Positions 37,292-46,147 of a stretch of DNA of 64,000 nt are shown here, piece by piece. Both the position numbers and the translations under genes were made by a program. The first letter of the stretch is position 1. Each line of letters starts with the position of its first letter. The notes under the pieces are model-generated. The model saw only the letters and a program-made list of their open reading frames with translations. It was not told where the DNA came from and did not search any database. Origin of the DNA: Flavobacteriaceae bacterium UJ101 (lineage in GTDB: Bacteria > Bacteroidota > Bacteroidia > Flavobacteriales > UJ101); assembly GCA_001880285.1 (NCBI GenBank), contig CP016269.1:1498501-1562500 (forward strand), written 5' to 3'.

Positions 37292-39154
37292 ATGAAAAGA
37301 GGAAACAAATTTACGAAATTTTTACTGTCGTTAGTCTTTTGTTGTATTGCTAATGTTTTTTTTGCACAAGATTATGTTCAAACATGTAAAGATAGAATCA
37401 ATTTAACTATTGTAGAAGGACAATCTGTTGATATGGTCGTGGGGACGATTACAGTAACCAATAATGGAGCTACAGGAGTTATAGAGGAGGGTACACCGAT
37501 GAGTGAAGAAAGCAAATATGCATCAATTAAAGTTATAACATCAGAAACAGTTCAACTTGCTGAAGGAGAGACAAAAGAAGTTCCTATAAGATTAATAGGT
37601 ACGTATGAGGAACGTGCACCAAGACGTTTGTATTTTGGGTTTAGTGCATTTTTTGGAGATGATAATAATTGTCCGAAACAATTGGAAATAAGAGTTTTGA
37701 CCGATGAAGATGGGGATGGAATAGCAGATGATGATGATAATTGTGTTACGATATCAAATTCAGATCAATTGGATACCGATGGTGATGGTATGGGTGATGC
37801 ATGTGACGATGACGACGATGGCGATGGTGTAATGGATTCAGAAGATGCATGTCCTTTAGTAATAGGTACTATAAATGGTTGTCCAGATAGTGACGGAGAT
37901 GGAATAGCAGACAATGACGACAATTGTGTTATGATGTCAAATCCAGATCAGCTGGATACCGATGGTGATGGTATGGGAGATGTATGTGATCGAGATGATG
38001 ATAATGATGGTGTAATGGATCCAGAAGATGATTGTCCTCTGATTGCAGGACCTGCTTATGGTTGTCCTGATGCAGATGGGGATGGATTCTCAGATAACAA
38101 AGATAATTGCCCTAATACAGCTAATTCAGATCAATTGGATACTGATGGAGATGGGCAAGGAGATGTATGTGATAATGATGATGATGGAGATGGTGTAATG
38201 GATTCAGAAGATGTATGCCCATTAGTATATGGTACAGCAAATGGTTGTCTTGATACCGATGGAGATGGAGTAGCGGATAATGATGATAATTGTCCTAATA
38301 TAGCGAACTCAGACCAATCTGATGTTGATGTTGATGGAATAGGAGATGTATGTGATGATCAAGTTGCGTGTACTATGTCAGAAGCTGTAGATCAGCTTTT
38401 TATAGGTTTCAGTTCGCCTTATAGAAGAGGGCCTATGGGATCTTATGGAATCCCTCACCCAGATATTCCTTATCAGTATTATCAAGGAAATGCTTTAGGA
38501 TCACCTTTTTATCCAGCAGATAATTCTATGCTTATGGATCCTAATAGAGCAATCCATTACAATACACCTTATCCAGCAGGAAGAACTACTTTACTTACAA
38601 AAAGAATTACAACACCTGGGCCAGGTGATTATTCCATTAATTTATATGGTGTAGCTTTAGGACCAGATGTCACTATTTCAGTTTATGTGGATAACGAATT
38701 AGTGGGTACTCAGGGAATGAATTTAGAGGGAGAAGGCTGGGGAGTTATTTCAATTCCTTTTACTTCAAATGGAGGAGGTCATTTGATTAAAATTGATAGT
38801 TATGTACCAGGAACAGATGATATTTGGATAGTAGATGGAAGAGTGTGTGGAGTATCATTACCAACAACTTCAACAAGGGTATTAAGTAGTAACCAGCCTA
38901 TTTTAGAGGAAAACAAACCTAATTTAGTGGTTTACCCTAACCCTGTAAACAACTTAGTGCATATAAAAACAGATAAAGACATTAAAGCATGGAAAATGGT
39001 AAGTATGTCAGGTGAAACAATTGCACAAGGCAAATTTAATATGCCTAAACGTAGATTAAATGTTAATATAGAAAGTCAATTAGGTGGTTTATATATTCTA
39101 AAGGTGATCTATAAAGATGGACAAACAGAGGACAAGAAGATCATGAAGAAGTAG
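37292..39154 (+). CDS. T9SS-secreted protein with thrombospondin type 3 repeats
   Basis: The 620-residue protein has a signal peptide (SLVFCCIANVFFAQ), an Ig-like N-terminal domain (about 27-140), calcium-binding thrombospondin type 3 repeats (about 139-356) rich in DTDGDGMGD and DDDGDGVMD, a beta-rich domain (about 365-530) and a T9SS sorting domain (YPNPVNN to the end, about 548-620). The repeats are a 61-residue unit repeated more than three times at exact 183-base spacing. The CTD is nearly the same as that of the 1227-residue protein at 10938. It should be exported to the surface. No function can be given beyond likely calcium binding and adhesion. Confidence 0.88.
   Translation: MKRGNKFTKFLLSLVFCCIANVFFAQDYVQTCKDRINLTIVEGQSVDMVVGTITVTNNGATGVIEEGTPMSEESKYASIKVITSETVQLAEGETKEVPIRLIGTYEERAPRRLYFGFSAFFGDDNNCPKQLEIRVLTDEDGDGIADDDDNCVTISNSDQLDTDGDGMGDACDDDDDGDGVMDSEDACPLVIGTINGCPDSDGDGIADNDDNCVMMSNPDQLDTDGDGMGDVCDRDDDNDGVMDPEDDCPLIAGPAYGCPDADGDGFSDNKDNCPNTANSDQLDTDGDGQGDVCDNDDDGDGVMDSEDVCPLVYGTANGCLDTDGDGVADNDDNCPNIANSDQSDVDVDGIGDVCDDQVACTMSEAVDQLFIGFSSPYRRGPMGSYGIPHPDIPYQYYQGNALGSPFYPADNSMLMDPNRAIHYNTPYPAGRTTLLTKRITTPGPGDYSINLYGVALGPDVTISVYVDNELVGTQGMNLEGEGWGVISIPFTSNGGGHLIKIDSYVPGTDDIWIVDGRVCGVSLPTTSTRVLSSNQPILEENKPNLVVYPNPVNNLVHIKTDKDIKAWKMVSMSGETIAQGKFNMPKRRLNVNIESQLGGLYILKVIYKDGQTEDKKIMKK
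37705..38358 (+). repeat. 183-base tandem repeat encoding thrombospondin type 3 units
   Basis: Corresponding GATCAATTGGATAC-type segments occur at 37763, 37946, 38129 and 38312, a spacing of exactly 183 bases each time (61 codons). There are about 3.5 units in frame inside the gene at 37292. Confidence 0.9.
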
Positions 39155-39173
39155 ATGTTGTTGAATTAATTTA

Positions 39174-39210
39174 AAAAAACAGTCCCAAATTTATTTTGGG
39201 ACTGTTTTTT
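39174..39210. terminator. Terminator between convergent T9SS and proS genes
   Basis: AAAAAACAGTCCCAAA and its complement form a 16-bp stem with T tracts on both strands, suited to both convergent genes. Confidence 0.9.
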
Positions 39211-39226
39211 AATATGCTATAATATT

Positions 39227-40702
39227 TTAATATGCTTTGGCAAATAAGACTTTATGTTTAGAAGGTTTACCAGAGTAAATACAAATACCTTCTTCTTCTT
39301 TGATATCTAAAGGAATACAACGGATAGTTGCTTTGGTTTCTGCTTGTATTTTTTCTTCTGTTTCAGTGGTTCCATCCCAATGTGCAGAAACAAATCCACC
39401 TTTTGTTTCTAAAACTTCTTTAAATTCTTCATAGGAATTAACTTCTGTAATATGTTCATTACGATAATTCAATGCTTTATTATAGATGTTTTTTTGAATA
39501 TCTTCTAAAAGAGTAGGAATAACTTCAGAAACTTCATCTAGTGAATAAATTTTCTTTTCTAAAGTATCACGTCGTGCTAATTCACAAGTACCATTTTCTA
39601 AATCACGAGGTCCAATAGCAATTCGTGTAGGAACCCCTTGCAATTCATATTGTGCAAATTTCCATCCTGGTTTATGAGTATCTCGATTATCAAATTTAAC
39701 TGAAATTCCTTTAGAACGTAATGCAGAAACAATTTGATTTGCTTTTTCAGAAATTTGTGCTAATTGTTCTTCTCCTTTGAAAATAGGCACAATCACAACT
39801 TGAATTGGGGCTAATTTTGGTGGTAATACCAAACCAAAATCATCAGAATGTGTCATGATTAAACCACCCATTAAACGAGTAGAAACACCCCAAGATGTTG
39901 CCCAAACGTACTCTTGTTTCCCTTCTTTTGAAGTAAACTTTACATCAAATGCTTTTGCAAAATTTTGTCCTAAAAAGTGAGATGTTCCTGCTTGTAGTGC
40001 TTTCCCATCTTGCATTAAGGCTTCAATTGTATAGGTTTCATCAGCACCTGCAAAACGCTCCGATTCAGTTTTACGTCCTTTAATAACAGGCATTGCCATA
40101 AATTCTTCAGCAAATTGAGCATAAACAGCTTGCATTTGTTCTGACTCTTCAATAGCTTCTTTTTTTGTAGCATGAGCTGTATGTCCTTCTTGCCATAAAA
40201 ATTCGGCTGTACGTAAAAATAAACGTGTACGCATTTCCCAACGTACTACATTAGCCCATTGATTCACCAAAATAGGTAAATCTCGGTATGATTGAATCCA
40301 TTTTTTATAAGTACTCCAAATAATGGCTTCAGAAGTAGGTCTTACAATTAATTCTTCTTCCAACTTAGCATTAGCATCAACCTTAAGTTTTCCGGGGTTT
40401 TCTTCATCATTTTTTAAACGGTAATGTGTTACAACAGCACATTCTTTAGCAAACCCCTCAGCGTTTTTTTCTTCCGCTTCAAAAAGACTTTTGGGAACAA
40501 AAAGAGGGAAATAGGCATTTTGATGTCCTGTTTCTTTGAACATACGATCTAATTCTGCTTGCATTTTTTCCCAAATAGCATAACCGTAAGGTTTAATTAC
40601 CATACAACCTCTAACACCTGAATTCTCGGCAAGGTCTGCATTGACAACTAATTCATTATACCATTTTGAATAATCTTCCGATCTTTTTGTTAACTTAGCC
40701 AT
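39227..40702 (-). CDS. proS: Proline--tRNA ligase, ProS type 3
   Basis: The 491-residue enzyme charges tRNA-Pro. It is of the short type 3 (archaeal/eukaryotic-like) form: class II motif 2 in [20 protein letters not shown], motif 3 near [16 protein letters not shown], no editing insertion between motifs 2 and 3, and an extended C-terminal zinc-like domain ending with [20 protein letters not shown] use the ATG at 40702 ([12 protein letters not shown]); a TTG at 40741 would add 13 residues not typical of the family. Confidence 0.95.
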   Translation of the reverse strand: MAKLTKRSEDYSKWYNELVVNADLAENSGVRGCMVIKPYGYAIWEKMQAELDRMFKETGHQNAYFPLFVPKSLFEAEEKNAEGFAKECAVVTHYRLKNDEENPGKLKVDANAKLEEELIVRPTSEAIIWSTYKKWIQSYRDLPILVNQWANVVRWEMRTRLFLRTAEFLWQEGHTAHATKKEAIEESEQMQAVYAQFAEEFMAMPVIKGRKTESERFAGADETYTIEALMQDGKALQAGTSHFLGQNFAKAFDVKFTSKEGKQEYVWATSWGVSTRLMGGLIMTHSDDFGLVLPPKLAPIQVVIVPIFKGEEQLAQISEKANQIVSALRSKGISVKFDNRDTHKPGWKFAQYELQGVPTRIAIGPRDLENGTCELARRDTLEKKIYSLDEVSEVIPTLLEDIQKNIYNKALNYRNEHITEVNSYEEFKEVLETKGGFVSAHWDGTTETEEKIQAETKATIRCIPLDIKEEEGICIYSGKPSKHKVLFAKAY

Positions 40703-40754
40703 ATAATTGCTTATGTTTGTCAATCCTGTGCTATTGCTCAAATTTTAACAGATT

Positions 40755-40770
40755 TTGGCACAGAGTTTGA
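40755..40770 (+). promoter_or_regulatory. Near-match to a sigma-54 promoter
   Basis: TTGGCACAGAGTTTGA has the TTGGCAC block of a -24 element; GG-N10-GA replaces the usual GG-N10-GC at -12. It lies 75 bases before the ATG at 40845. The deviation in the -12 dinucleotide makes it uncertain. Confidence 0.35.
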
Positions 40771-40790
40771 AATTATAATAATAAAATTAG

Positions 40791-40830
40791 ACTCTTTCTA
40801 AATACTATTGAAATAGTGAAAAGAGTTTTT
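40791..40830 (+). promoter_or_regulatory. Terminator-like hairpin in a leader (possible attenuator)
   Basis: ACTCTTT (40791-40797) pairs with AAAGAGT (40820-40826), an inner ACTATT/AATAGT pair extends the stem, and five T residues end at 40830, 15 bases before the ATG at 40845. No plus-strand gene lies upstream within the gap, so the hairpin cannot end a preceding gene; it may control the one after it. Confidence 0.45.
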
Positions 40831-40844
40831 AAAGTTTCAAAAGT

Positions 40845-42140
40845 ATGAAAAGTTTAACATATTCTACCAAACAAATCTTCAAATATGTGGGTATTTTTAT
40901 ATTACTCGTTTTTGGAGTAACTTCATGTTCTACGACCAGTCCTACGACTTTGGGGAATAAATATGATGATGATGGAATTTACTATAATGCTAAAGATGAG
41001 CATGTATATAGATCACAACAAAGAAAAATAGATAGTTTAGAACGCGTCATTGCCAATCAAAATGGTCAAACTTACCAAAATGGTAACTCGGCTATGGGGA
41101 ATTTATATTTTGATGAAAAAGGAAATGGTCCGGAAGAAACGTACTATAACCAAGAAGAACAAAAAACGACACGTGTAAATGGTTCAAAAATTGTAATTGA
41201 TGATGATACTAATTATGCTTCTTCATTTGGAGCTAATACTGGAACAGATGTAAACGTTAACGTTTGGGGAGGTTTCGGATACGGTTATCCATATGGAGGA
41301 TGGGGATTAGGTTATAATTCTTGGTCAGGATGGAATGTAAGTTTTGGATTTGGTTTTGGATGGGGATACCCTTATTACGGCTATGGTTACAGACCATGGG
41401 GTTGGGGAGGTTATTACAATCCTTGGTATGGTGGTGGATATTATGGTTATAGACCTTACTATCCAGGGTATTATAATCCTTGGTATGGAGGAGGTTATTA
41501 CCGCCCAGGTTATGGTTATGGAGGTTATTATAGACCGGTTCCTTATGGAAGTGCAAGAAGTGTTTATGGAAGTGGAAGAAATGGATCATCTCGATACAAT
41601 ACAGCTTTAGCTTATAGAACTGCTAATTCTGGAACAGTATATTCAAGAGGAGGAACTTCAACTTCAGGTAGAAATTATAGATCAGCTACATCTACAGCAA
41701 GAGATCGTTCGTACAGAACATCTGGGACAACAGGAAGTAGACAATATAGAACTACAAATCAAGGAACTACAAATCGTCAATACCGTACACAAGGGACGAC
41801 AGGAAATAGACAATACCGAAGTTCAGGTACACGTTATAGAGAATACGGAGGTACTGGAAATAGACAGTACAGAAGTGGAAACACATCAGGTCAGTATCGA
41901 AGTTCAGGAAATGGTAGTTCTAATAATAGACAATACCGAAGTTCGGGTAACTCAAACCGTCAGTATCGTTCCAATAATGGATCAACCAATAGACAATATA
42001 GAAGTAATTCTTCATCTAATAGAACCTATAGACAACCAAGCACTTCTTCAAGAAGTTATACACCTAGTAGAAGTTATGGAGGTGGATACAGAAGTAGTGG
42101 AGGTTCCATGAGAAGTTCAGGAGGAGGATATAGAAGATAA
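40845..42140 (+). CDS. Gly/Tyr-rich and Arg/Ser-rich low-complexity lipoprotein
   Basis: The 431-residue protein has a lipoprotein signal with Cys28 in VTSC, a helical region with SLERVIANQ (about 55-75), an aromatic Gly/Tyr/Trp/Pro-rich region (about 138-238; repeated GYY and NPWYGGGYY) and an Arg/Ser/Gly/Tyr tail with many RQYRS units (to residue 431). Such composition suggests a surface or periplasmic scaffold rather than an enzyme. The genes on both sides (proS, then an OmpP1/FadL porin) and the 20-base gap to the porin suggest co-transcription with the latter. Function is not known to me. Confidence 0.75.
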   Translation: MKSLTYSTKQIFKYVGIFILLVFGVTSCSTTSPTTLGNKYDDDGIYYNAKDEHVYRSQQRKIDSLERVIANQNGQTYQNGNSAMGNLYFDEKGNGPEETYYNQEEQKTTRVNGSKIVIDDDTNYASSFGANTGTDVNVNVWGGFGYGYPYGGWGLGYNSWSGWNVSFGFGFGWGYPYYGYGYRPWGWGGYYNPWYGGGYYGYRPYYPGYYNPWYGGGYYRPGYGYGGYYRPVPYGSARSVYGSGRNGSSRYNTALAYRTANSGTVYSRGGTSTSGRNYRSATSTARDRSYRTSGTTGSRQYRTTNQGTTNRQYRTQGTTGNRQYRSSGTRYREYGGTGNRQYRSGNTSGQYRSSGNGSSNNRQYRSSGNSNRQYRSNNGSTNRQYRSNSSSNRTYRQPSTSSRSYTPSRSYGGGYRSSGGSMRSSGGGYRR

Positions 42141-42160
42141 TTAAAAAAGGAAAAAGTCGT

Positions 42161-43483
42161 ATGAAAAAAATAATCACACCGATCGTTGCATTAGTAGCTT
42201 TAGGAATGAATGCACAGAGTTTTTTAGATGATGCAATTGATTTATCATCAGAAAAAATGGAAGGAACTGCTCGTTACAGAGCCATGGGAGGTTCTATGGG
42301 TGCATTAGGAAGTGATATTTCAGCTGTGCAATTATTAAACCCAGCAGGTGGTGCTGTTTCAGTTCGATCACATGGATCCATTACATTTGGTGTTAGTGAT
42401 TATGAAAACGAAACAAGTTCTACAGCTAAAATGAGTAATGATGAAACAAACTTTAATATGACACAATTTGGAGGGAGTTTTGTTTTTGAAAATCAAAATA
42501 TGAATTCAGGTTGGAGACGTTTTGCTTTAACTGCAAGTTATAACCGAAATAATGATTTAGATCGTCAAATTAATGTAGCACCATATAGTACTGATTTTGT
42601 TTACCAAGATGGTTATTATTTTGAAGAAACAGATGGAACAGTAAATCGTTATACAGGAGATTTCCTTTATGATGGAGAACGTGTTTCAATAGATGGTTAT
42701 AACGATCAATTTAGTATAGGCTTTTCAACTAATTATAACAATCAGATTTATTTAGGAGCTGGAATGAATTTCCATAATTCTCAAAAAGAAGCAGTACAAG
42801 ATATTTATCGTAGTAATCAATCAGAAGGAGCAACAAACGATACATATCAAGATTACTACCAAGATGGAACCGGTTTTTCATTAAATTTAGGGGTTATCGC
42901 TAAGGTAACTGATGAATTACGATTAGGAGTTGCTTACCATTCTCCAACATGGTGGAATATACAAGAAACTTCTCGATATGGAGAAACCCTTAACGGTACT
43001 ACTTTTAGAGATGGACCATTTTATCAAGAATATGATGTAAGAACACCAAGTAAATTAGTAGCTAGTGGGGCTTTAGTTTTAGGAAAAAGTTTAGCTATTA
43101 ATGCCGATGCTATTTTCAAAGATTACAGTAATATTGATTTTGATGGTATGGCAGGAGGGCAAGAAGCAACGGTTAATCAAAACGTTAATTCAGAATTACA
43201 AGATACGTGGGAGTTTCGTGTCGGTACAGAATACCGTATAGAAGACTTTAGAATACGAGGAGGTTACCGTTATACACAAGATCCTTATAAAGATCTAGAT
43301 GGAAATGCTTCAACATATTCATTTGGTTTAGGATATAACTTTGGAAATGTATTCCTAGATGGCGCTTATGACTATACAGATGGAAATACAGCTTTCAGAA
43401 CAGCAAGTGGAGCAACAGGAACGTATGTAGATCAAGATTTAGATCGTTCTAACTTCACAGTAACTTTAGGATACAAATTCTAA
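42161..43483 (+). CDS. Outer-membrane transport protein, OmpP1/FadL family
   Basis: The 440-residue beta-barrel protein has a signal peptide (PIVALVALGMNAQS) and the family N-terminal segment GTARYRAMGGSMGALGSD, with the conserved NPAG motif (LLNPAGGAVS). Repeated amphipathic strands and a C-terminal aromatic residue (TVTLGYKF) fit a 14-strand barrel. FadL-type proteins let hydrophobic molecules cross the outer membrane; the ligand is unknown. It is probably in one operon with the low-complexity lipoprotein. Confidence 0.9.
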   Translation: MKKIITPIVALVALGMNAQSFLDDAIDLSSEKMEGTARYRAMGGSMGALGSDISAVQLLNPAGGAVSVRSHGSITFGVSDYENETSSTAKMSNDETNFNMTQFGGSFVFENQNMNSGWRRFALTASYNRNNDLDRQINVAPYSTDFVYQDGYYFEETDGTVNRYTGDFLYDGERVSIDGYNDQFSIGFSTNYNNQIYLGAGMNFHNSQKEAVQDIYRSNQSEGATNDTYQDYYQDGTGFSLNLGVIAKVTDELRLGVAYHSPTWWNIQETSRYGETLNGTTFRDGPFYQEYDVRTPSKLVASGALVLGKSLAINADAIFKDYSNIDFDGMAGGQEATVNQNVNSELQDTWEFRVGTEYRIEDFRIRGGYRYTQDPYKDLDGNASTYSFGLGYNFGNVFLDGAYDYTDGNTAFRTASGATGTYVDQDLDRSNFTVTLGYKF

Positions 43484-43510
43484 AAAATACTTTTTTAATA
43501 TTTATTTACA

Positions 43511-43549
43511 AAAAGAGTGATTCTCAACAGGAGAGTTGCTCTTTTTGTT
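43511..43549 (+). terminator. Terminator of the OmpP1 gene
   Basis: CAAAAAGAG and CTCTTTTTG form the outer stem, with further pairing inside (TCTC with GAGA), and T residues follow. Confidence 0.75.
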
Positions 43550-43624
43550 TTGATGAAAATGATTTAATAATATCCTATTTCTGTAAGGTAAATAGATACC
43601 TCATTATACTAATAATCTAATGGA

Positions 43625-44587
43625 TTAAATATCTACAACAATATAAACAGGGAAATGATCAGAATACCCTCCTAAATATTTTTTCCCTACATAAGTTCTA
43701 AACGGTTCTCCTTTATAAGGTTCTTTCCATTCTTGTAGTAATCGAGGATCAAAAACATCTGCTTTTTTAAATTGGATACTGCGTTGACCTCTTATTAAAG
43801 CTTTAGAAACTAAAATTTGGTCAAATAAATTCCAATGCCCTTTGTGAGATAAAGAACCTTTTCCTTCCTTTTCTAGTTCAATCATGGGATTAAAAAGTTC
43901 TTCACGATCCATTTTATAAGCCTCATCTTCAATTTTTAAACGCTTTAAAGATTTTCCATCAGGATCATCATTAAAATCACCCATAACTAATAAATTAGCT
44001 CCTGGTTCTCGATCAAAAATAGTGTCAACAATTGAGCGAACTTTATCTGCAACAACTAACCTTTTTTGTGCATTTACATCTCCATTTCTTTTAGAAGGCC
44101 AGTGTGTTACGATAATATCTAATGGCATTCCTTTAAGCAAACCACTAACATGTAAGATATCACGAGTAGTATCTTGAATACCTTTTTCATCTTCCAAATA
44201 AACAGAGTGAGATTCTTTATGTAAAACCATAAAGGCTTCTTTTTGATAGATAAAACCTACATCGATACCGCGTTCATCAGGAGAATCAAAATGAACAATA
44301 CCATATTGAAATTGTTGAAGTTCTGTTTTTTGAGTTAGATCTTCTAATACACTTTTATTTTCAACCTCAGCTAAACCTAAGATAACTGGAGGTTCAACAG
44401 AATCTTCATCTCCAAGTAATTTAATGGCTTTCGCTAATTTATGTAGTTTGTTTTCATAACGCTGTGCAGTCCACCTTTTAGGAGAGTCAGGTGTAAAAGC
44501 CTCGTCTAGAGTATCAGGGTCATCTATGATATCAAATAAATTTTCAATGTTATAAAATCCTATTGTATGTTGTTTTTTCATGTTCAT
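43625..44587 (-). CDS. Endonuclease/exonuclease/phosphatase family protein
   Basis: The 320-residue protein has the family motifs in order: GFYNIENLFD with metal-binding Asn and Glu context, ILGLAEVENKSVLEDL (catalytic Glu), GIDVGFIYQ, DIIVTHWPSKRNGD (His), VMGDFNDDPDG (Asp and Asn) and YSDHFPVYI (Asp-His). These match the DNase I-like metal-dependent phosphoesterase fold. No signal peptide is evident, so it is cytosolic. Substrate could be a nucleic acid or a phospholipid or sugar phosphate. Start taken at the first ATG (44587); 44581 is also possible. Confidence 0.88.
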   Translation of the reverse strand: MNMKKQHTIGFYNIENLFDIIDDPDTLDEAFTPDSPKRWTAQRYENKLHKLAKAIKLLGDEDSVEPPVILGLAEVENKSVLEDLTQKTELQQFQYGIVHFDSPDERGIDVGFIYQKEAFMVLHKESHSVYLEDEKGIQDTTRDILHVSGLLKGMPLDIIVTHWPSKRNGDVNAQKRLVVADKVRSIVDTIFDREPGANLLVMGDFNDDPDGKSLKRLKIEDEAYKMDREELFNPMIELEKEGKGSLSHKGHWNLFDQILVSKALIRGQRSIQFKKADVFDPRLLQEWKEPYKGEPFRTYVGKKYLGGYSDHFPVYIVVDI

Positions 44588-44675
44588 CAAACTTTCTTCT
44601 CTATTTTGAAACGAAGTTAATGAAAATAATACTTTTTTAATGAGGAATTAGTAAGTTCTAAGTAGAAATGATGTT

Positions 44676-44702
44676 GTCATTCCGAACTTGTTTTCAGAAT
44701 CT
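44676..44702 (+). repeat. Interspersed GTCAT-GAACTTG repeat, copy 1
   Basis: The sequence starts GTCATTCCGAACTTG and ends CAGAATCT. The same pattern occurs at 61189-61214 (minus strand) and, more diverged, at 61241-61264. Such short intergenic elements are common in Bacteroidota genomes. Confidence 0.6.
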
Positions 44703-44795
44703 ATTAATCATACACTAATTTCTTTTTTCATTATTTTTTTGTCTTTTTTCTGAATACTCACTTCATACTTTCTAATGATTCATTATTTTTTTAAG

Positions 44796-44803
44796 TAACT
44801 TTG
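44796..44803 (+). promoter_or_regulatory. -7 box for hflX
   Basis: TAACTTTG fits TAnnTTTG and lies 18 bases before the ATG at 44822. The overlap with an apparent TTG start at 44801 shows that TTG is not the real start. Confidence 0.5.
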
Positions 44804-44821
44804 CGTAAGATAGTATACTTT

Positions 44822-46039
44822 ATGTTAGAAAAGAAAGAAGCACAATACGAAAGAGCACTATTGATTGGAATCATAACGCATGAACAAAACGAAGAAAAAT
44901 CCATAGAATATTTAGATGAATTAGAGTTTTTAGCTAATACGGCAGGAGCTGAAGTTATAAAACGATTTCAACAAAAAGTAGATCAACCCAATCCTAAAAC
45001 TTTTATAGGAACAGGGAAATTGACAGAAGTTAAAGCTTTTGCTGAAGAACATAATATTGACACTCTTATTTTTGATGATGAATTAACACCTGCACAGTTA
45101 AAGAATTTAGAAAAAATAGTAGAACGTAAAATTATTGATCGGACAGGGTTGATTTTAGATATTTTTGCCCAACGTGCACAAACTTCATATGCCAGAACAC
45201 AAGTTGAACTAGCACAGTATGAATATTTATTACCACGATTGACTCGAATGTGGACACATTTAGAACGTCAGCGAGGAGGAATTGGTATGCGTGGACCTGG
45301 GGAAACCGAAATAGAAACCGATCGACGTATTATACGAGATCGTATCACATTATTAAAGAAAAAATTACAAGCAATTGATAAACAAATGGCTACCCAACGA
45401 AGCAACCGTGGTAAAATGGTTCGTGTAGCGTTAGTTGGGTATACCAACGTTGGGAAATCAACTTTGATGAATGTTTTAAGTAAATCAGACGTATTTGCAG
45501 AGAATAAATTGTTTGCCACTTTAGATACAACGGTTCGAAAAGTAGTGGTAAAAAACTTACCTTTTCTGTTAACCGATACTGTTGGATTTATTCGAAAATT
45601 ACCTACACAGTTGGTAGAATCCTTTAAATCAACTTTAGATGAAGTACGAGAAGCTGATTTATTACTTCATGTAGTGGATATTTCACATGATAGTTTTGAA
45701 GATCATGTGACCTCTGTTAATCAAATTTTAAATGAAATTGAGAGTGATGCAAAACCAACTTTGATGGTTTTTAATAAAATAGACCAATATACTTTTGAAA
45801 AACGTGATGAGGATGATATCAATCCCAAAACCAAACAACATTATTCTTTAGAAGACTGGAAACAAACCTGGATGTCTAATGATCATAAAGCTGTATTTAT
45901 TTCAGCTCAAACCAAAGAAAATTTAGAAGAACTAAAGAAAATTGTATTTCAAGAAGTGAAAGAAATTCATATACGTCGTTTTCCTTATAATCAGTACTTG
46001 TTTGATTATTATGATGAGGATGGAAGTGTGAATAATTAA
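44822..46039 (+). CDS. hflX: GTPase HflX
   Basis: The 405-residue protein is HflX, a ribosome-associated GTPase that can split stalled ribosomes under stress. The N-terminal HflX domain has DELEFLANTAG and IGTGKLTEVK, then a helical region with the conserved RGGIGMRGPGETEIETDRR, then the G domain with VGYTNVGKSTLMN (G1), DTVGFIRKLP (G3) and FNKID (G4). The C-terminus is SAQTKENLEEL (G5-like). Start chosen at the ATG at 44822 because the promoter box overlaps the earlier TTG. Confidence 0.95.
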   Translation: MLEKKEAQYERALLIGIITHEQNEEKSIEYLDELEFLANTAGAEVIKRFQQKVDQPNPKTFIGTGKLTEVKAFAEEHNIDTLIFDDELTPAQLKNLEKIVERKIIDRTGLILDIFAQRAQTSYARTQVELAQYEYLLPRLTRMWTHLERQRGGIGMRGPGETEIETDRRIIRDRITLLKKKLQAIDKQMATQRSNRGKMVRVALVGYTNVGKSTLMNVLSKSDVFAENKLFATLDTTVRKVVVKNLPFLLTDTVGFIRKLPTQLVESFKSTLDEVREADLLLHVVDISHDSFEDHVTSVNQILNEIESDAKPTLMVFNKIDQYTFEKRDEDDINPKTKQHYSLEDWKQTWMSNDHKAVFISAQTKENLEELKKIVFQEVKEIHIRRFPYNQYLFDYYDEDGSVNN

Positions 46040-46070
46040 ATTGATATCGATTAAAGAACCTTTTGTAATA

Positions 46071-46117
46071 AAAATCATGAGCTTAGTGTAAATTTCACAA
46101 AAAGCTCATGATTTTTT
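46071..46117 (+). terminator. Terminator of hflX
   Basis: AAAATCATGAGCTT and AAGCTCATGATTTT form a 14-bp stem, followed by TT. Confidence 0.85.
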
Positions 46118-46147
46118 AGTATATTTAGGACACAAAAGCAATATTAT

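Noticed and set aside
44801-44821. TTG start for HflX at 44801
   Set aside because: The TTG overlaps the TAACTTTG promoter box, and the extra residues do not match the family; ATG at 44822 is used.
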